Position numbers and translations under genes: made by a program. The notes beneath the pieces are model-generated. The model saw only the letters and a list, made by a program, of their open reading frames with translations, searched no databases and was not told where the DNA came from. This document shows, one piece after another, positions 1-12,000 of a stretch of DNA of 64,000 nt; the stretch's first letter is position 1; each line of letters begins with the position of its first letter. The DNA comes from Geotrypetes seraphini (lineage: Eukaryota; Chordata; Amphibia; Gymnophiona; Dermophiidae): contig NC_047101.1 of NCBI RefSeq assembly GCF_902459505.1, positions 10,603,168-10,667,167 of the forward strand, written 5' to 3'.

Positions 1-148
1 TTTTCAGGATTTCCCCAATGAATATGCAGATCTATTTGCATGCACTGCTTTCATTGTATGCTAATAGATCTCATGCATATTCATTGGGGAAATCCTGAAA
101 ACCCGACTGGCTTGTGGCCCTCAAGGAGGGACTTTGACACCCTTGATC
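1..148. mobile_element. hAT foldback MITE, right part
   Basis: An inverted pair around GATTTCCCCAATGAATATGC ends in the GGAGGGACTTTGACACCC type terminus of this family. The left end is cut by the window edge, so no target duplication can be scored. Confidence 0.7.
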
Positions 149-948
149 TAGAAGAAATAAAGAGCCCCACCACCATTTCTAAAACCCTGAAGGTTCAAGT
201 AAGATTTGAAACGGAACACGTTGGTTTCTGAGACTTAGTGCTGCAGCTGTATGTGCACAAAATAATTAAGGGTCTGTTTACTAAACTGTGGTTATGGGTA
301 CTGCATGCTGAAGCAAGTCAGTGCAGTCTGCCCACACTAATTAGCATGGGTTGGAGTGGGTCATGGGTGGAGGTGTTGCATGGACAGTGCTTGCAATTAG
401 CACACAATAAGAAATGGTGCCCTGTCAAGGCTGCAGCTAGCCCAGGTATATATAACACCCCTTCAAAAAGAGCATTATGCACCTCTGCCAAAAATATGGT
501 TGTGGCCCATAAGTGTAGGGTCCCTTAGTATCAAAGCTCTAAGGACCGGAGCAGTCTCCAGTTCTCCTGCTCTCTTTGGCATTGGATTCAAAATAGCGGC
601 AGCACTACCAGGGGTCAATCTGCCAAATAAGAATTGCCCTATTTGGCAGATTGAGTAGGTTTGCAGTAGTACTGAGAGAAGTCATAGTTGCCATTTTGAA
701 ACCTGCATAAGTGAGCATGAGGATCTGGAACTCCTTTACCCTTTCCTCTCTCTTCCCCCCCCTCCCTTCAACATTGGTACCAAGGAATGGGCGAGGGAGA
801 GTAGGCTGCCTTTTGGGGAAGAGGGGTTGATAATGGGTTTGTGGTAAATGCTTTAGTATGCATTGACACTACATGCTGATGTATTTACCTGATTTAATTG
901 TAAACTGTCATGACCTGACATTCAGTAATAGCGTATCAAGTATGTAAA

Positions 949-1323
949 TTAAGCATAAACATGGAACAGGTATTTGCTGTGGAATGGGACGATACATCGC
1001 ATCTGTTTCAGCATGGCTGCAATGAAACAACCGCAATGAATCGTATTAATGGGGAGGCTGGACTTCATTCTACCTGCAGAGCATGACCGATGCAGCAGCT
1101 CTGGTGACTGCTTATCCCTCCAGGGCCCAGGCTTGAAGAATGTCGCCTGGGTTCCCCACCAGCCACCGCAAAGGTGCCTTATCGTGAACAGGGAGGAGAG
1201 GGTATAATCTGGGAGTGGAGGGGCATTGTCTTCCCCCCCCAAATGCTGAATGATGAACTGAAGCATAGAAAAAAAGTTATCTAATAATGTGACTTTCATT
1301 TCTTTTCTCTACCCCCCTCCCAG
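949..1323 (+). other. UBE2B last intron, 3' part
   Basis: Intronic DNA ends in a pyrimidine tract with a run of C and a CAG acceptor at 1321-1323. The open frame on the opposite strand here has no family resemblance and is treated as chance. The stretch 149-945 before it is also intronic, and I see no repeat family or gene in it. Confidence 0.6.
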
Positions 1324-1452
1324 TCTCTTCTGGATGAGCCAAATCCAAATAGTCCTGCAAACAGCCAAGCAGCACAGCTGTACCAGGAAAATAAGCGTGA
1401 ATATGAGAAGAGAGTTTCTGCTATTGTTGAACAAAGCTGGAACGATTCCTAA
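1324..1452 (+). CDS. UBE2B: UBE2B (RAD6B) ubiquitin-conjugating enzyme E2 B, last coding exon
   Basis: UBE2B is the RAD6-type E2 enzyme. With RAD18 it mono-ubiquitinates PCNA in damage tolerance, and with RNF20/40 it ubiquitinates histone H2B. The exon begins after a pyrimidine-rich tract ending in CAG (1321-1323) and reads [15 protein letters not shown], then [16 protein letters not shown], then [11 protein letters not shown] and a stop at 1450-1452. These 42 residues are the C-terminal helices of the E2 fold and match the end of vertebrate UBE2B as I know it. The final WNDS separates UBE2B from UBE2A, which ends WRDC. The splice phase is 0. The active-site cysteine and the other exons lie left of the window. 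No disabling change is seen, and the neighbouring CDKN2AIPNL supports a true UBE2B locus over a processed copy. Identity is near certain. Confidence 0.97.
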
Positions 1453-2860
1453 TAGATAATATACTCTGTTCATCGTTATCATCACCATTCTGTATAACTT
1501 AACTCAGTAAAAAGGAAAGTTGCCTGAAATTTGAAGTGCCACAAGGTTTAAGGATTTACCTACAAAGGTGTTTGCAAACAAAGAACAGCCCTGTTTGGAA
1601 ACTTTAAAATCTTGTGTAGCTTTATTAATGTACTTTTTTATTGCATGGTATGAACTAAGTTATTGCTTCATTTGTAATATATCTTGTTTGTATTTCTTTT
1701 TTTTTTAATGTATAACATTTGGTGTGGAATTTTCATGAAAGAATACACATTTTGTAAATCTGTACTTTTTTCAAAGATTGAATGCCTTAGTTGTGAATTC
1801 TTTAGGTTTTTAAATTTCAGAGAGCACTTTTTATACTGTATAAATTATAATATGCAGAGCTGTTAATTTCTAAAGCACTTGTGCAAAATGTTTTATTCTT
1901 TTATTTCCTTATCAGTATAAGGGATTCATTTTATGACTTAATCTTTTTTTTGTTTGTTTATAACATTGGTGATAAGCTCACTTGATTTTTACTGTGTAAA
2001 TGCTCATATAAGCATTCTCTGCATTGCTATACAAATAGATGCAGCTGAAATTTAGGTCTGTCCGTACCTTCTAGCCTCAAAGTTTCATTTGATAAGAATG
2101 GAGGTGCTGTCACTTGAGTGAATTGGTGCTAGAGGAAGCAGTGAATCCATAGACTTTTTTTGTTGTTGTAAGAAATTGAACTATTTGTTTGTTGAAAATG
2201 AGGACCTTTTGTATAGTAGTTGGATTGAAATTAGAGGGTAGAGGAAGCCTACACCTGTAAGTGCCCTGATGTAATTATTTATAAGAGAGAGCTTGAGTCT
2301 AGGCAGCTGCTGAGCTCTTTCTAGTACATTTCAATGTCCTTTAACCAGAGGTTTATAAGAGCAGGCAGCCTTATTTGTGCAATATAAATTTTAAAATAGC
2401 ATTAAAATATGATCATGACTTGTTTTAAATAGTTCTAGTTTATTGCTTTAGCTATTAATGGTTGTAAAAGTTACTGCTTTAGCCATATTTTCAAACATGA
2501 GTTGATTGGTGTTCTGTGTCTTTGTAAATTTAAAGGTAGTGATTACTTTCTCAAAGGCCTTATAGGATGTTGGTTCTTATTTCTTTCATGAAATTGATGC
2601 TAGAAGGCCTAAGATCCAATTCCCTTTCCCATCTGGCACTTGAGATTAGGTACCTTAACATGAGGATGAATTAAATTTAATCAGCTTTAAAGCCTCATAA
2701 AAATGGTAACTTTAGATAAAATATTAAGCAATTTCTGTCATTGAGAGGTTTCTTGTTCCTCCCTCAGGAGCTAGCTGCTGCTGTAGTGTGTAGTCTTTAT
2801 ATAATGAAAAATCAAGAGTAGGGTTTAAATACCTTAGCAATAAAAAAATTACTACTATTC
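1453..2860 (+). other. UBE2B: UBE2B 3' UTR (end inferred)
   Basis: AT-rich sequence follows the stop codon without recognisable transposons as far as the first L2 LINE at about 2866. Candidate poly(A) signals are ATTAAA at 2401 and AATAAA at 2839-2844. The second would give a UTR of about 1.4 kb. Long UBE2B 3' UTRs are known in mammals. The exact end is an inference. Confidence 0.55.
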
Positions 2861-2865
2861 TTTAT

Positions 2866-3800
2866 CTAGCACTGAAAAGCATACGCAGCTCTGTACATTT
2901 TGACTTTTAATAGATGGCCCCTGCTTGGAAAAGCTTACAATCTAATTTGGCCAGATGGACATGATATATAGGATTGGGGATGCAGAACCCAAGGTGAGAG
3001 GAGTTAGAAGTTGAAAGCACTCTTGAAGAGGTGGGCTTTGAACACTGCCAGAGATGGAGCCCCCCTGTAAGGATTTGGGGAACTTGTTCCAAGCATACAC
3101 TGCAGCAAGGCAGAAGGGGATAGAGTCTGGGGTTGGCAGAGGAAGCGAAGGGTGGACTTACCAATTGAGCAGAGCTCATGGGGGGCATAGAGAGTGATAA
3201 GTGGAGAGAGAGAGTTTGGTGCAGCTGAGTGAGTGTATGTATAGATCAGTAAGAGGAGTTTCAATTGTAGTTGGAAATGAGGGGAAGTCAATGAAGTGAC
3301 TTTAGGAGAGGGGTAATGTGAGTATAGTGGCTTTCCCGGAATATGAGTCATGCAGCCGAATTCTGGGCAGATTGGAGGGGAGCTAGATTCATATGTGGAA
3401 GGCCCTGAGCATAGCAAGTACAAGGTGATGAGAGCATGGCTAAGGGTTTTGGTAGTGTGCTCAGAGAGGAAGGGTTGGATTTTGGTAATATTATAGAGGA
3501 AGTGGCAGGTTTTAGTGATATGTTGTATCTGTGTGGCGAAGAAGAGAGAGGAATCGAAGATGACCCTGAGATTATAAGCAGACAGAGAACGAGGGAAGTG
3601 GGGAGGTGGGTTTAGGTGTAACGAGGGGCAGCTCTGTTTTAGCCATATTCAGTTTAAATGGTGGCGAGATATCCAGGTGGCAATGTTGGACAAGCTGGAA
3701 GCCATGGGAAGAGATCAGTGTGCGCTCTGAGTGTGCAAGTGTAGCTTGAAAAAAGGAGTGATCCTAGGACAGAGCCTTGAAGTACTGCAATCGATGGAAG
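2866..3800 (-). mobile_element. L2-type LINE 3' part
   Basis: The minus strand carries the L2-like 3' tail (AGATTGTAAGCTTTTCC followed by TGTACAGAGCTGCG). Upstream of it is a broken reverse-transcriptase C-terminus with APSLAVFKAHLFKSAFNF. It is the same subfamily as 19131-19600. It carries many stops and is old. Confidence 0.75.
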
Positions 3801-4023
3801 GCTGTAGAGGAGGAACCACTGTTACACAATCCATGATGTAGTAAATAGTACTGGTCAGCAACATGCAGGTAACTGCTGAAATCTGAATCGTATCTTTTCT
3901 ACATTATTATGTCATGCTAAAGTGACAGTAACTGGATTACTAAACATTTGATTTTGTTTTGAGCTTCTTGCTGCTGTTCAAGATGTTATTTTTTATAGAA
4001 AAATTCCATTCTATAGTTTAGAT

Positions 4024-4328
4024 CAGTGGTCTCAAACTCACAGCCTGGGGGCCACATGTGGCCCACCAGGTACTATTTTGAGGCCCTTGATGTATTTATC
4101 ATAATCACAAAAGTAAAATAAAACAAGTTTCTTGATCATATGTCTTTCTAGCTATAAATTACATATTATTAACTTAGCCAAAAGGAAAGATTTATAAACT
4201 ATAAAGTGTTTTACCTTATGTAAAATTGTCATTTCTTTAATAAGACATTAACTATTTTTTCTGAGGCCATCCACGTACCTACAAATCCAAAATGTGGCCC
4301 TGAAAAGGGTTTGAGTTTGAGACCACTG
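4024..4328. mobile_element. hAT MITE (CAGTGGTCTCAAACTC family)
   Basis: The ends CAGTGGTCTCAAACTC and GAGTTTGAGACCACTG are inverted copies, flanked by exact 8-bp duplications GTTTAGAT (4016-4023, 4329-4336). The interior is AT-rich and without an open frame. Related copies lie at 11384 and 11955. Confidence 0.88.
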
Positions 4329-4947
4329 GTTTAGATGATACTACTCATACTCGTGTCTTTGGCACATTGCTCTAGAGCAGTACTTTGGAATCTTGGGGTC
4401 TCAGAGACCCTCATCAAGTAAAAAAACAAAAAGGCAACTGCAGCCTGCTCCCGTATTGCCATAGGTGGAGCAAGGAGGCTGGAACAATGGCAGTTGAGGA
4501 AGAGTATAGCTGATGCCTGTTGTAAAACTGTCACTGTTAGCAGTGGGATACATTTGCCATGGACGAATTGCTATCATGCTTTTAAAAGCCCCTTTAACAA
4601 AGTGGGTTTATGGGAGAAAGGCAGGGATAAGGCCACAGATGGGATATGCCAAGAGATTTAGGAAGGGAGCAGGGGTAAGGGAAAACTAGGAGGAAAGGCA
4701 GTTAAGAAGGGGCTATGAATGTACAGTAATAAGGTTTGTGAGGAGTAGCTTAGTGCAGTAAGCTGCAATCCTGGAGAGTTGTATTTGATTCCCACTGCAA
4801 TTCCTTGTGACCCTGGGCACGTCACCTCTCTCTTTACCTCAGTTATAAAACAAAACACTTTAGATTGTGAGCCTACTAGGGCAGAGAAAGTACCTACATA
4901 TAATGTATACAATGTTGCCTATGTCTAATAGGGTTCTAGAAAAATGA

Positions 4948-5150
4948 AGTGTGTGCTGAAAAGTTCTCAGCCCAACCAAGAAGAGAATGGTCCAATCAAT
5001 GAGCTGAAACTGTAAAAAAAACCAAACAAACAGAATTTTGTTTCTGCAAATTGGCACTTAATGAAACAACACTCTTTTCAGTTAGTGGCAAAATAGTGCT
5101 CAGAATTTAGGAAGGTGGTTGGGCTGAGAACTTTCCAGCACCCCCTTGTA
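4948..5150. mobile_element. Mariner-type foldback MITE
   Basis: The arms GCTGAAAAGTTCTCAGCCCA and its inverted partner GGGCTGAGAACTTTCCAGC bound about 200 bp. These ends match the element at 33055. Confidence 0.65.
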
Positions 5151-6240
5151 ATTAATAGTGGTAGTAAAAAGTAGGGGCAGGGAGCAGCTCTTAAGAACAT
5201 GATAAGAAATGAAGGTTAACACATAGGGATTGTGTTGATAACCTGCTTTTAAAGTAGACAGCCTGTATCAGCATGATCGGCCAAGTAATTTTCAAAGTAC
5301 AAAGGTTGATTGCTTTGGAGTGAACTACAGAGGACGAGAGCCATTGCTTCGAAGTCCAACCCCTGGAGCTAGGGCTTGACTTGCCACTCCAGCCCGTTTG
5401 CTCTGTCCTTGGTCAATTTTAGGTTGAGTGTTGAATCCAGTTAGCTACAACACCAATTTTTCTGGTGCTGCTGAACATTAGAATGAATTTGATGTCCCTG
5501 GGCTAACCAGTAGGCCCTACAGGAAGAGGTACTCATCCTTCAAAAATGCAATTTCACTTTTAAAGTGTTCTTAAAATGACATTCTCAGAAATGTACTTTT
5601 ATTAAACTTATGTAATCCCTTTTTAGGTATAGTTTGAGAGCAAGTTTTTCATGGATAAAGGATGGACAGAAGGTGCAAAAGTTTGTTAGAATAAGTTAAA
5701 TTGTACCATTTTTAACACTTATCAAGGAGTGTAGGAGCATCACAAAGTTTTTCTTAGAAAACTGCTCATCTATAATCGTGACGTGTGTTTATAAAGAAAA
5801 TATTTTGGAAAAGACAGTTTACCTTTTAGCGCACAAATTTTCACTTGTGATTATGAGACAGTCAGCGGTAGATGGATCAATACTATTGATTTTCTCTCCC
5901 ACCCCCTCATAAGGTGTTCTTCACGTAAATACTGGAACTAAACACTATTCAGCATAAGTTTGTTTGTTTGTTTAATCAAACGTTCTCGGATCCATTCTGG
6001 TCTGTGCAGTTTTCACAGGCTGCTACCGTCACATGTTTCTTTGCCAGAATGATAATGGTAATGGACAGGTGTCATTTTCTTTCTTACAAAGAAATGCTGA
6101 TGCATTGTTCAAAGTCTGACTTCTACTTCTAGAATACAATCTGGTTTTCATACACCATAAATAGGGAAATGCTGCAGAATGCAATTTATGAACTGTAAAA
6201 ATAACTTTGACAATGTAAGAAACTATCCCAGCAGCTAAAG
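5151..6240. other. No gene or named repeat seen
   Basis: AT-rich intergenic DNA between UBE2B and CDKN2AIPNL. A (TTTG)n stretch lies near 5960. Frames are short and without family resemblance. The nearby stretches 4337-4947, 6860-7149 and 8425-8814 are similar. Confidence 0.5.
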
Positions 6241-6412
6241 TCAAGTCAACATTTATAGAATGAATTGCAATATTAACTCATTCACTGATGTGTTTTCCCA
6301 GACATGGCTGCCCAAGCAAATGTACCAAATATTTGTTCTAATTGTAAGTTGTTTGGAGCAGCATTTTAAAAAAGACATCCAACTCAGAATAAGGACAACC
6401 AAATCCGTACTA

Positions 6413-6650
6413 GAGAATGACCCAGGGACAAATTTTTCCCTGTGGGAACTCATTTACCAGTCCCATCCCCTTCCTGTAAGCTCTGTCCTCTTCTACACAA
6501 GCCTCAAACACTTTAAAATCATAAGTGTTCAAGGCTTGTGTAGTTAAGCCAGAGCTTACAGGAATGGGATAGCAACAAAACCTGCAGGGATGGGATGGGG
6601 AAATTGAGTACCTGCAGGGATGGGGACAAATTTGTCCCTGTGTCATTCTC
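6413..6650. mobile_element. Tc1/mariner-like MITE (GAGAATGAC family), no internal tandem units
   Basis: The ends GAGAATGACCCAGGGACAAA and GGGACAAATTTGTCCCTG...GTCATTCTC are inverted, flanked by TA. The centre is a palindrome around ACAAGCCTCAAACACTTT. This is the plain form of a family whose other two copies here carry 105-bp internal repeats. Confidence 0.7.
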
Positions 6651-6655
6651 TAGAC

Positions 6656-6851
6656 CAGTGGTTCCCAACCCTGTCCTGGAGGAACACCAGGCCAATTGGG
6701 TTTTCAGGCTAGCCCTAATGAATATGCATGAAGCAAATTTGCATGCCTATCACTTCCATCCTATGCAAATCTCTCTCATGCATATTCATTAGGGCTAGCC
6801 TGAAAACCCGATTGGCCTGGTGTTCCTCCAGGACAGGGTTGGGAATCACTG
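6656..6851. mobile_element. hAT foldback MITE
   Basis: Ends CAGTGGTTCCCAACCCTGTC and the inverted GACAGGGTTGGGAATCACTG, with exact target duplication CTCTAGAC (6648-6655, 6852-6859). The target spans the right border of the mariner-type MITE that ends at 6650, so this insertion is younger. Confidence 0.9.
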
Positions 6852-7149
6852 CTCTAGACAGTACATTTTTGATGGTCCTAGTATTTAGAACAGGATCTGC
6901 TGCCATAGAGCTTGTTCTAAACTACATGAGAAATGGACAGTCATGTGAATTGATTCAAAATCGAGCAGCTACTAAATACCAACATGCAAAGACTATACCC
7001 AGATCTCAGCTGTGGAATTTGGACATTATGCAATATGGATGTCTAAATGCTTTTTAGATGTTCAACAAACAAATGCGCTTCTAAAATAAGGACCATAATA
7101 AATTAACTACTTTTACTTTGAAAAGCAACATCCTCCTATTACTGTTACT

Positions 7150-7320
7150 AGCTTAAAGCAGAGCTTCAGGACACCTCGCCAGTCAGATTTTCCAAGATAT
7201 CCACAATGTAATGCATGAGATAAATTTGCATTGCAGATCTCTTGTGTGAATATTCATTGTGGCTATCCTGAAAGCCTAACTGGCCAGGTATGTCATGAGG
7301 ACTGGGTTTGAGAAGCCCCA
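7150..7320. mobile_element. Worn hAT foldback MITE
   Basis: Keeps the two inverted family boxes (CCAGTCAGATTTTCC and TATTCATTGTGGCTATCCTG) and degenerate ends. No clear target duplication remains. Confidence 0.6.
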
Positions 7321-7991
7321 CTCTAACCTAAATGTTAATTCTTTTAATGAGTTCATGTTTTAAAAAACTGTTTAACTACATTCTCTCACAGCGATAGTGT
7401 CTAATTATACAGAGCTCTTCACTCTTTTTTGAAAAAGTAGAAAATAGATGATCCCAATCTTAGAATCCGTGAATCCAATTATGCTAAATATTTACAATCT
7501 TCAAAACGGATTATCTTCAGTAACAGGACATGTGCAGTAGTTAGGCAAATCTTATATGACAAATTTGATGATACAAAGGAGGAAAGGCCACTGTATCAAT
7601 ATGCAATAAACCACCCTTGATTCTCCTTAGTACTAGCTTTCCTTCTTGACAGGCTATTCATTTTTTCTCACTCTACCTGTAGTCTTACTACCTCTTGGGT
7701 TTCCCAGACAGAGACCCTCCTCCAAAGGGATCTCGAGGCCCCAGAAAAAAAAAAAAAGCAGACTTTAGCAATTTAAACAAGGAAAAAAGGCAGAGCAGAT
7801 CAGAAAGATTTCCGCACAGTTCACTTGCAGAAATGAAAACTACAGGAGGTGCTCTACTCCTCAGCTGAGTAGAAGGAGCAATAGAGCAAACAATGTGTGG
7901 ATTTCTGCAAGCCTCGGTTCACGAGTTGAGGTGAAAACACCTTTCATATTGATTCTGGAAGGGATGGCACAAAATGTACATTACTTTAAAC

Positions 7992-8211
7992 CAATGTTTC
8001 CTAAGTCCATCCTGGAGTACCCCCCTTGCCAGTCAGGTTTTCAGGATAGCCATAGTGAATATGCATGAAGAGATTTGCATATAATGGAGGCAGTGTATGC
8101 AAATGTAACACTGTCTCCATTATAAGCAGATCTCTTCCATTCATATTCATTATGTATATCCTGAAAACCTGACTAGCAAGGGGTACTCCAGGATGGACTT
8201 GGAAAACACTG
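7992..8211. mobile_element. hAT foldback MITE, left member of a twin
   Basis: Ends CAATGTTTCCTAAGTCC and GGACTTGGAAAACACTG are inverted. The flanks are CTTTAAAC on the left (7984-7991) and TTTTAAGC on the right (8212-8219). The right flank is also the left flank of the next element. Confidence 0.8.
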
Positions 8212-8219
8212 TTTTAAGC

Positions 8220-8416
8220 CAGTGTCTCAACTTGGTCCTGCAGTATCCCCTTCCTTGCCAGTCAGGTTTTCAGGATATCCACAATTAATATCCATGAAAG
8301 AAATTTGCATATAATGGAGGCAGTAAATACAAATCAAGTTTATGCTTATTCATTGTGGAGATCCTGGAAACCTGACTGGCAAGGGGGGTTCTCTACTACC
8401 GCGTTGAGAAACATTG
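8220..8416. mobile_element. hAT foldback MITE, right member of a twin
   Basis: Ends CAGTGTCTCAACTTGG and CGCGTTGAGAAACATTG, flanked by TTTTAAGC (8212-8219) and CTTTAAAC (8417-8424). It shares its 8-bp target with the left neighbour, so one element landed in the duplication made by the other. Confidence 0.8.
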
Positions 8417-8814
8417 CTTTAAACCACCAGGTTGTCCAAAAACATGGCTATCCCTACTAGTTCATATTTAACAAGTAAAAATTAATTACTAGGAGAAAAC
8501 TTTTTTAAACTGAAAAAGGATCAGCTTGTCACTTGGTATAAGTACTTAAACAGGAAATGCAATTTTTTAAAAAATGCTTGGAAATTTTCCGTTTTTAACA
8601 AAGGAAAACAAATATTGACAAGTATAAAGAAAAACATTAATACTGTTTTTAAAAATAAACCACAGAAGTCCATGCAAACATAAATGTGAGTATATTTATC
8701 CGGATTACTCTACAATCTTCCCCAGTTTTATAAAGAGGTAAAATGATTTAGGAAGAAATTAATTTCCTTTAAAAAACAGAACATGTTTTACTTGTCAAAA
8801 TGTCCTTAATATCT

Positions 8815-9036
8815 CAATACACAAGCAGAGAAAATGTTTATTAAAAATTTCATAAACATTTCCAAGTAAAGGCTTTAAAAAATACACACACAGCATTAAA
8901 TCCATAAAAGACCGATTTTTGCCTCGCTTCAGTGTCTGTAAAAATGAGTTCCAGCCTTTCAAACGGCATGTGGTCAAATTAAGGTCCATTTTCCTGTCAT
9001 TTGTGCAGTAGTGGGGATTTGAGATTATCCCTCAAT
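8815..9036 (-). other. CDKN2AIPNL: CDKN2AIPNL 3' UTR (end inferred)
   Basis: Sequence after the stop on the minus strand. An AATAAA on that strand (plus-strand TTTATT at 8837-8842) would place the cleavage site near 8815-8825. There is no recognised repeat inside. A longer UTR using other signals cannot be excluded. Confidence 0.5.
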
Positions 9037-9048
9037 TTAGCTCTGCTG
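9037..9048 (-). CDS. CDKN2AIPNL: CDKN2AIPNL exon 3, last four codons (Q Q S stop)
   Basis: The last coding exon holds CAG CAG AGC TAA right after the acceptor TTTTTCTCCATTAG. Human CDKN2AIPNL ends MKK|HQS; here the join gives MKR|QQS. The match of phase, residues, stop and acceptor in the expected place supports it, although the coding part is too short for open-frame searches. Confidence 0.88.
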   Translation of the reverse strand, partial: QQS

Positions 9049-12000
9049 CTAATGGAGAAAAATAGGACAAATATTAACATTTCTCACATTGTCTACGGGA
9101 TATCCTTAAAGATAAAAGCAAATCACATACTACTACAACGTTTGAAAACCCGGTATTGTGCTTCCTAGGCCTAATGTTCCTTTTGCCTTGCCAGACAAAA
9201 AAAAAAAAAGAACCTGCAGTAGTGTGTGCAAAAATGTCTAACAAACCCATTAAATCTACATGTGCAGCACAGTAGGGAAAAAAAGGTTATATCATAGGTT
9301 ACATGTGCTGCTTTATACAAATGGAATAGGGCTCAAAAATGCCACAACAATCTGGGGTTTTTTTTTTATGCTTAAATCTTTTATTGATTTTTCAATTTAA
9401 ATTTCAAGTATTAATCTGGGTTTTTTAAGAAAAGAAAGTACTATTGGAATCATTCATTATACGTACTTTAGTAAACATATTTGTTACCTGACTAATCAAA
9501 AGTTTATAACTTAAGGTAACACTGACATCTTGCCATGCATTCACATAATGTGAATAAGGTCTTCCAAAGGAAGAACAAAAGCCTCCCAGAGATTTTGGAT
9601 GCTACCTATAGGCCTGTAATAGGAGAAATTTCCCTCACCCTTGAAGAATAACCTTGTAAACAAAGCTGAAATACCCCCCACTCTGTATCCCTGCAAAAAG
9701 TTGTACAAACCAGGAAGGTCTGTGATTATTCTGTAATATGCTACTACTATGTTGAAAGACAAAGCAACTTCCACTATGTGCTATCCTGCTAACTGAAACA
9801 AATCTATTTGAAAAAAATATATAAATATATATGGATATGTACCCTTTTCATTATTTCATCTCTGGTAGAAAAGTGCGGAGCATCTTCCACTTCAATCCCT
9901 TCGGCCATCTCCACCACTCTTCCTAAAAGCTCTTCACTGTAACTAAAGTACAGAAAAAAAAGATGAAAGTCTCTGCAGGGCTCCAGTGTTAAGTCAGTCT
10001 GAACCAAAACAAAACTGTAGGGTGCAGGAATTTATTTGAAATGCAAAATTATTAAAAACATGTAAAACACATTAAGCAAGTACATGAGCTACGGTAAATA
10101 TATCCAAAAACTGGTCCTAATGTTCATGTGGAACGTACCTGACATGGTCCGTGTTTCGAAGAACCAATCCTTCCTCAGGGGTCCCTACCGATGGCACGTA
10201 ATGTATCAGAAAACCAGAATGGATAAAATAAAACAAAAAAGAACACGCTGGGAGTATCCTGTCTGAATCACGGCACTATGAACCACATGTTTTTAAGAAT
10301 TTTTGCATTTCAAATAAATTCCTGCACCCTGTACATTGCCCTGCAGTTTGGTTTTGACTTTTTACTGCAGGTTCTGTTGGTTTTTCTTGTTTTATTAAGT
10401 CAGTCTGTCCAGGAGTGGGGGGTAAAGCCTTTGTCCAAGAAAAACATAACTAAAATTAAAATCAGAGCAGCTGAGGAAACAAAATAAAGATATTAATTTC
10501 TTTAAGACTTATCTGTCACACTCTATTTGATTCAATTACAGCGGCCAGGCCCAGGGAGGAGGTAGGTGGGGGAGTCGAGAGAGCTGGCTAAACCCGGACT
10601 CCCCCATTTAAAAAAAAAATCAGTCCAGGTACAGGACAATCCTCGACAAAGAGGACATGTCCGGGTTTCCCTGGACATCTGGTTATCCTAAAAGGGGACA
10701 GATTCAGAAGTTGCTACTTTTGGGGGGTTTGCCAGGTACTAGTGACCTGGATTGGTCACTGTGAGAACAGGCTACTGGACTAGATGGACCATTGGTCTGA
10801 CCTAGGGTTAACATATTTTTCTCCGAGAAACCCTGGACCCATGACCCTGCCCTGTGTCACCTCCAGCTCCACCCCCCCCCCCCAAAAAGCCTCTTTTCCG
10901 GATATGCTGCGGCTGTGTCTGGAGGGCTTGGAGCACGCGTGGATGTGTGTGATGTCATTTGCGCATGCTCTGAGGCCCTCTGGACGCTGCCAGAGCTTGG
11001 TGGGGCTTTCCAAAACCCAGACAAATGCCGGGTTTTAGAAAATCCATCTGGGACAAGTACGTTGGATCTCTCCGAGGAGGAGATAATAGTTGGCAGACTA
11101 GATAGGACATATGGTCTTTATCTTTCATTTTTCTCTGCTTCTATGAGGGAAGCTTTAGCAAAGTATACCACAAGGTCTAACCCAATGGCATGATGGGGGG
11201 GGGGGGGGGGGTCAGAAGGAAGTCACAGTTGGAGGTGTAAGATGCTGCTTGAGCCAGTGAACGTTTCAAGAGGTATGCTGCGGGAGAGGGACATTCGAGC
11301 AGCAGGGAAGAGTTGGGGGGGGCACACAACATGGCAATGGCAGGCACCACCATCCCAAGCACCTCCTCGCTATGCCACTAGTGCAGTGGTCTCAAACTCA
11401 AACCTTTTGCAGGGCCACATTTTGGATTTGTAGGTACTTGGAGGGCCTCAGAAAAAAAAAGAGTTAATGTCTTATTAAAGAAATGACAATTTTGCATGAG
11501 GTAAAACTCTTTATAGTTTATAAATTTTTCCTTTTGGCTATGTCTTAATAATAATTTTGTAATTTATAGCTAAAGAGACATATGATCAAGAAACTGTTTT
11601 ATTTTACTTTTGTGATTATGATAAACATACTAAGGGCCTCAAAAATACCTGGCGGGCCGCGAGTTTGAGACCACTGCACTAGTGCAACCAGTAAGAAGAA
11701 ATCTGAACACACCTTCCTGCCTTCCGCTTCCCCTTCCCCTGTCCCTTCACTTTACTGCAAATACATATGTCATAAAACCCATGTGTATACTTTTAAATAC
11801 AGGTGGAAGACAAGTTTCAGCTAAAAAAAAAAAAAAAAGTATCCAAATTCCTCCCCAGTTTGTCTTCTTTCGGAGGCTCCAAAGAAAAGCCAATATCATT
11901 TAATGCTTTCTTGATTCTTTTTGTAAGGCAGTACTACATTTAAATCACTCTAGATAGTGGTCTCAAACTTGTGGCCCGCCGGGTCCTATTTTGAGGCTCT

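Noticed and set aside
10861-10884. C and G homopolymer runs here and at 11195, 18014, 38845 and 43100 as features
   Set aside because: Simple homopolymers common in this genome. Several lie inside MITEs already listed.
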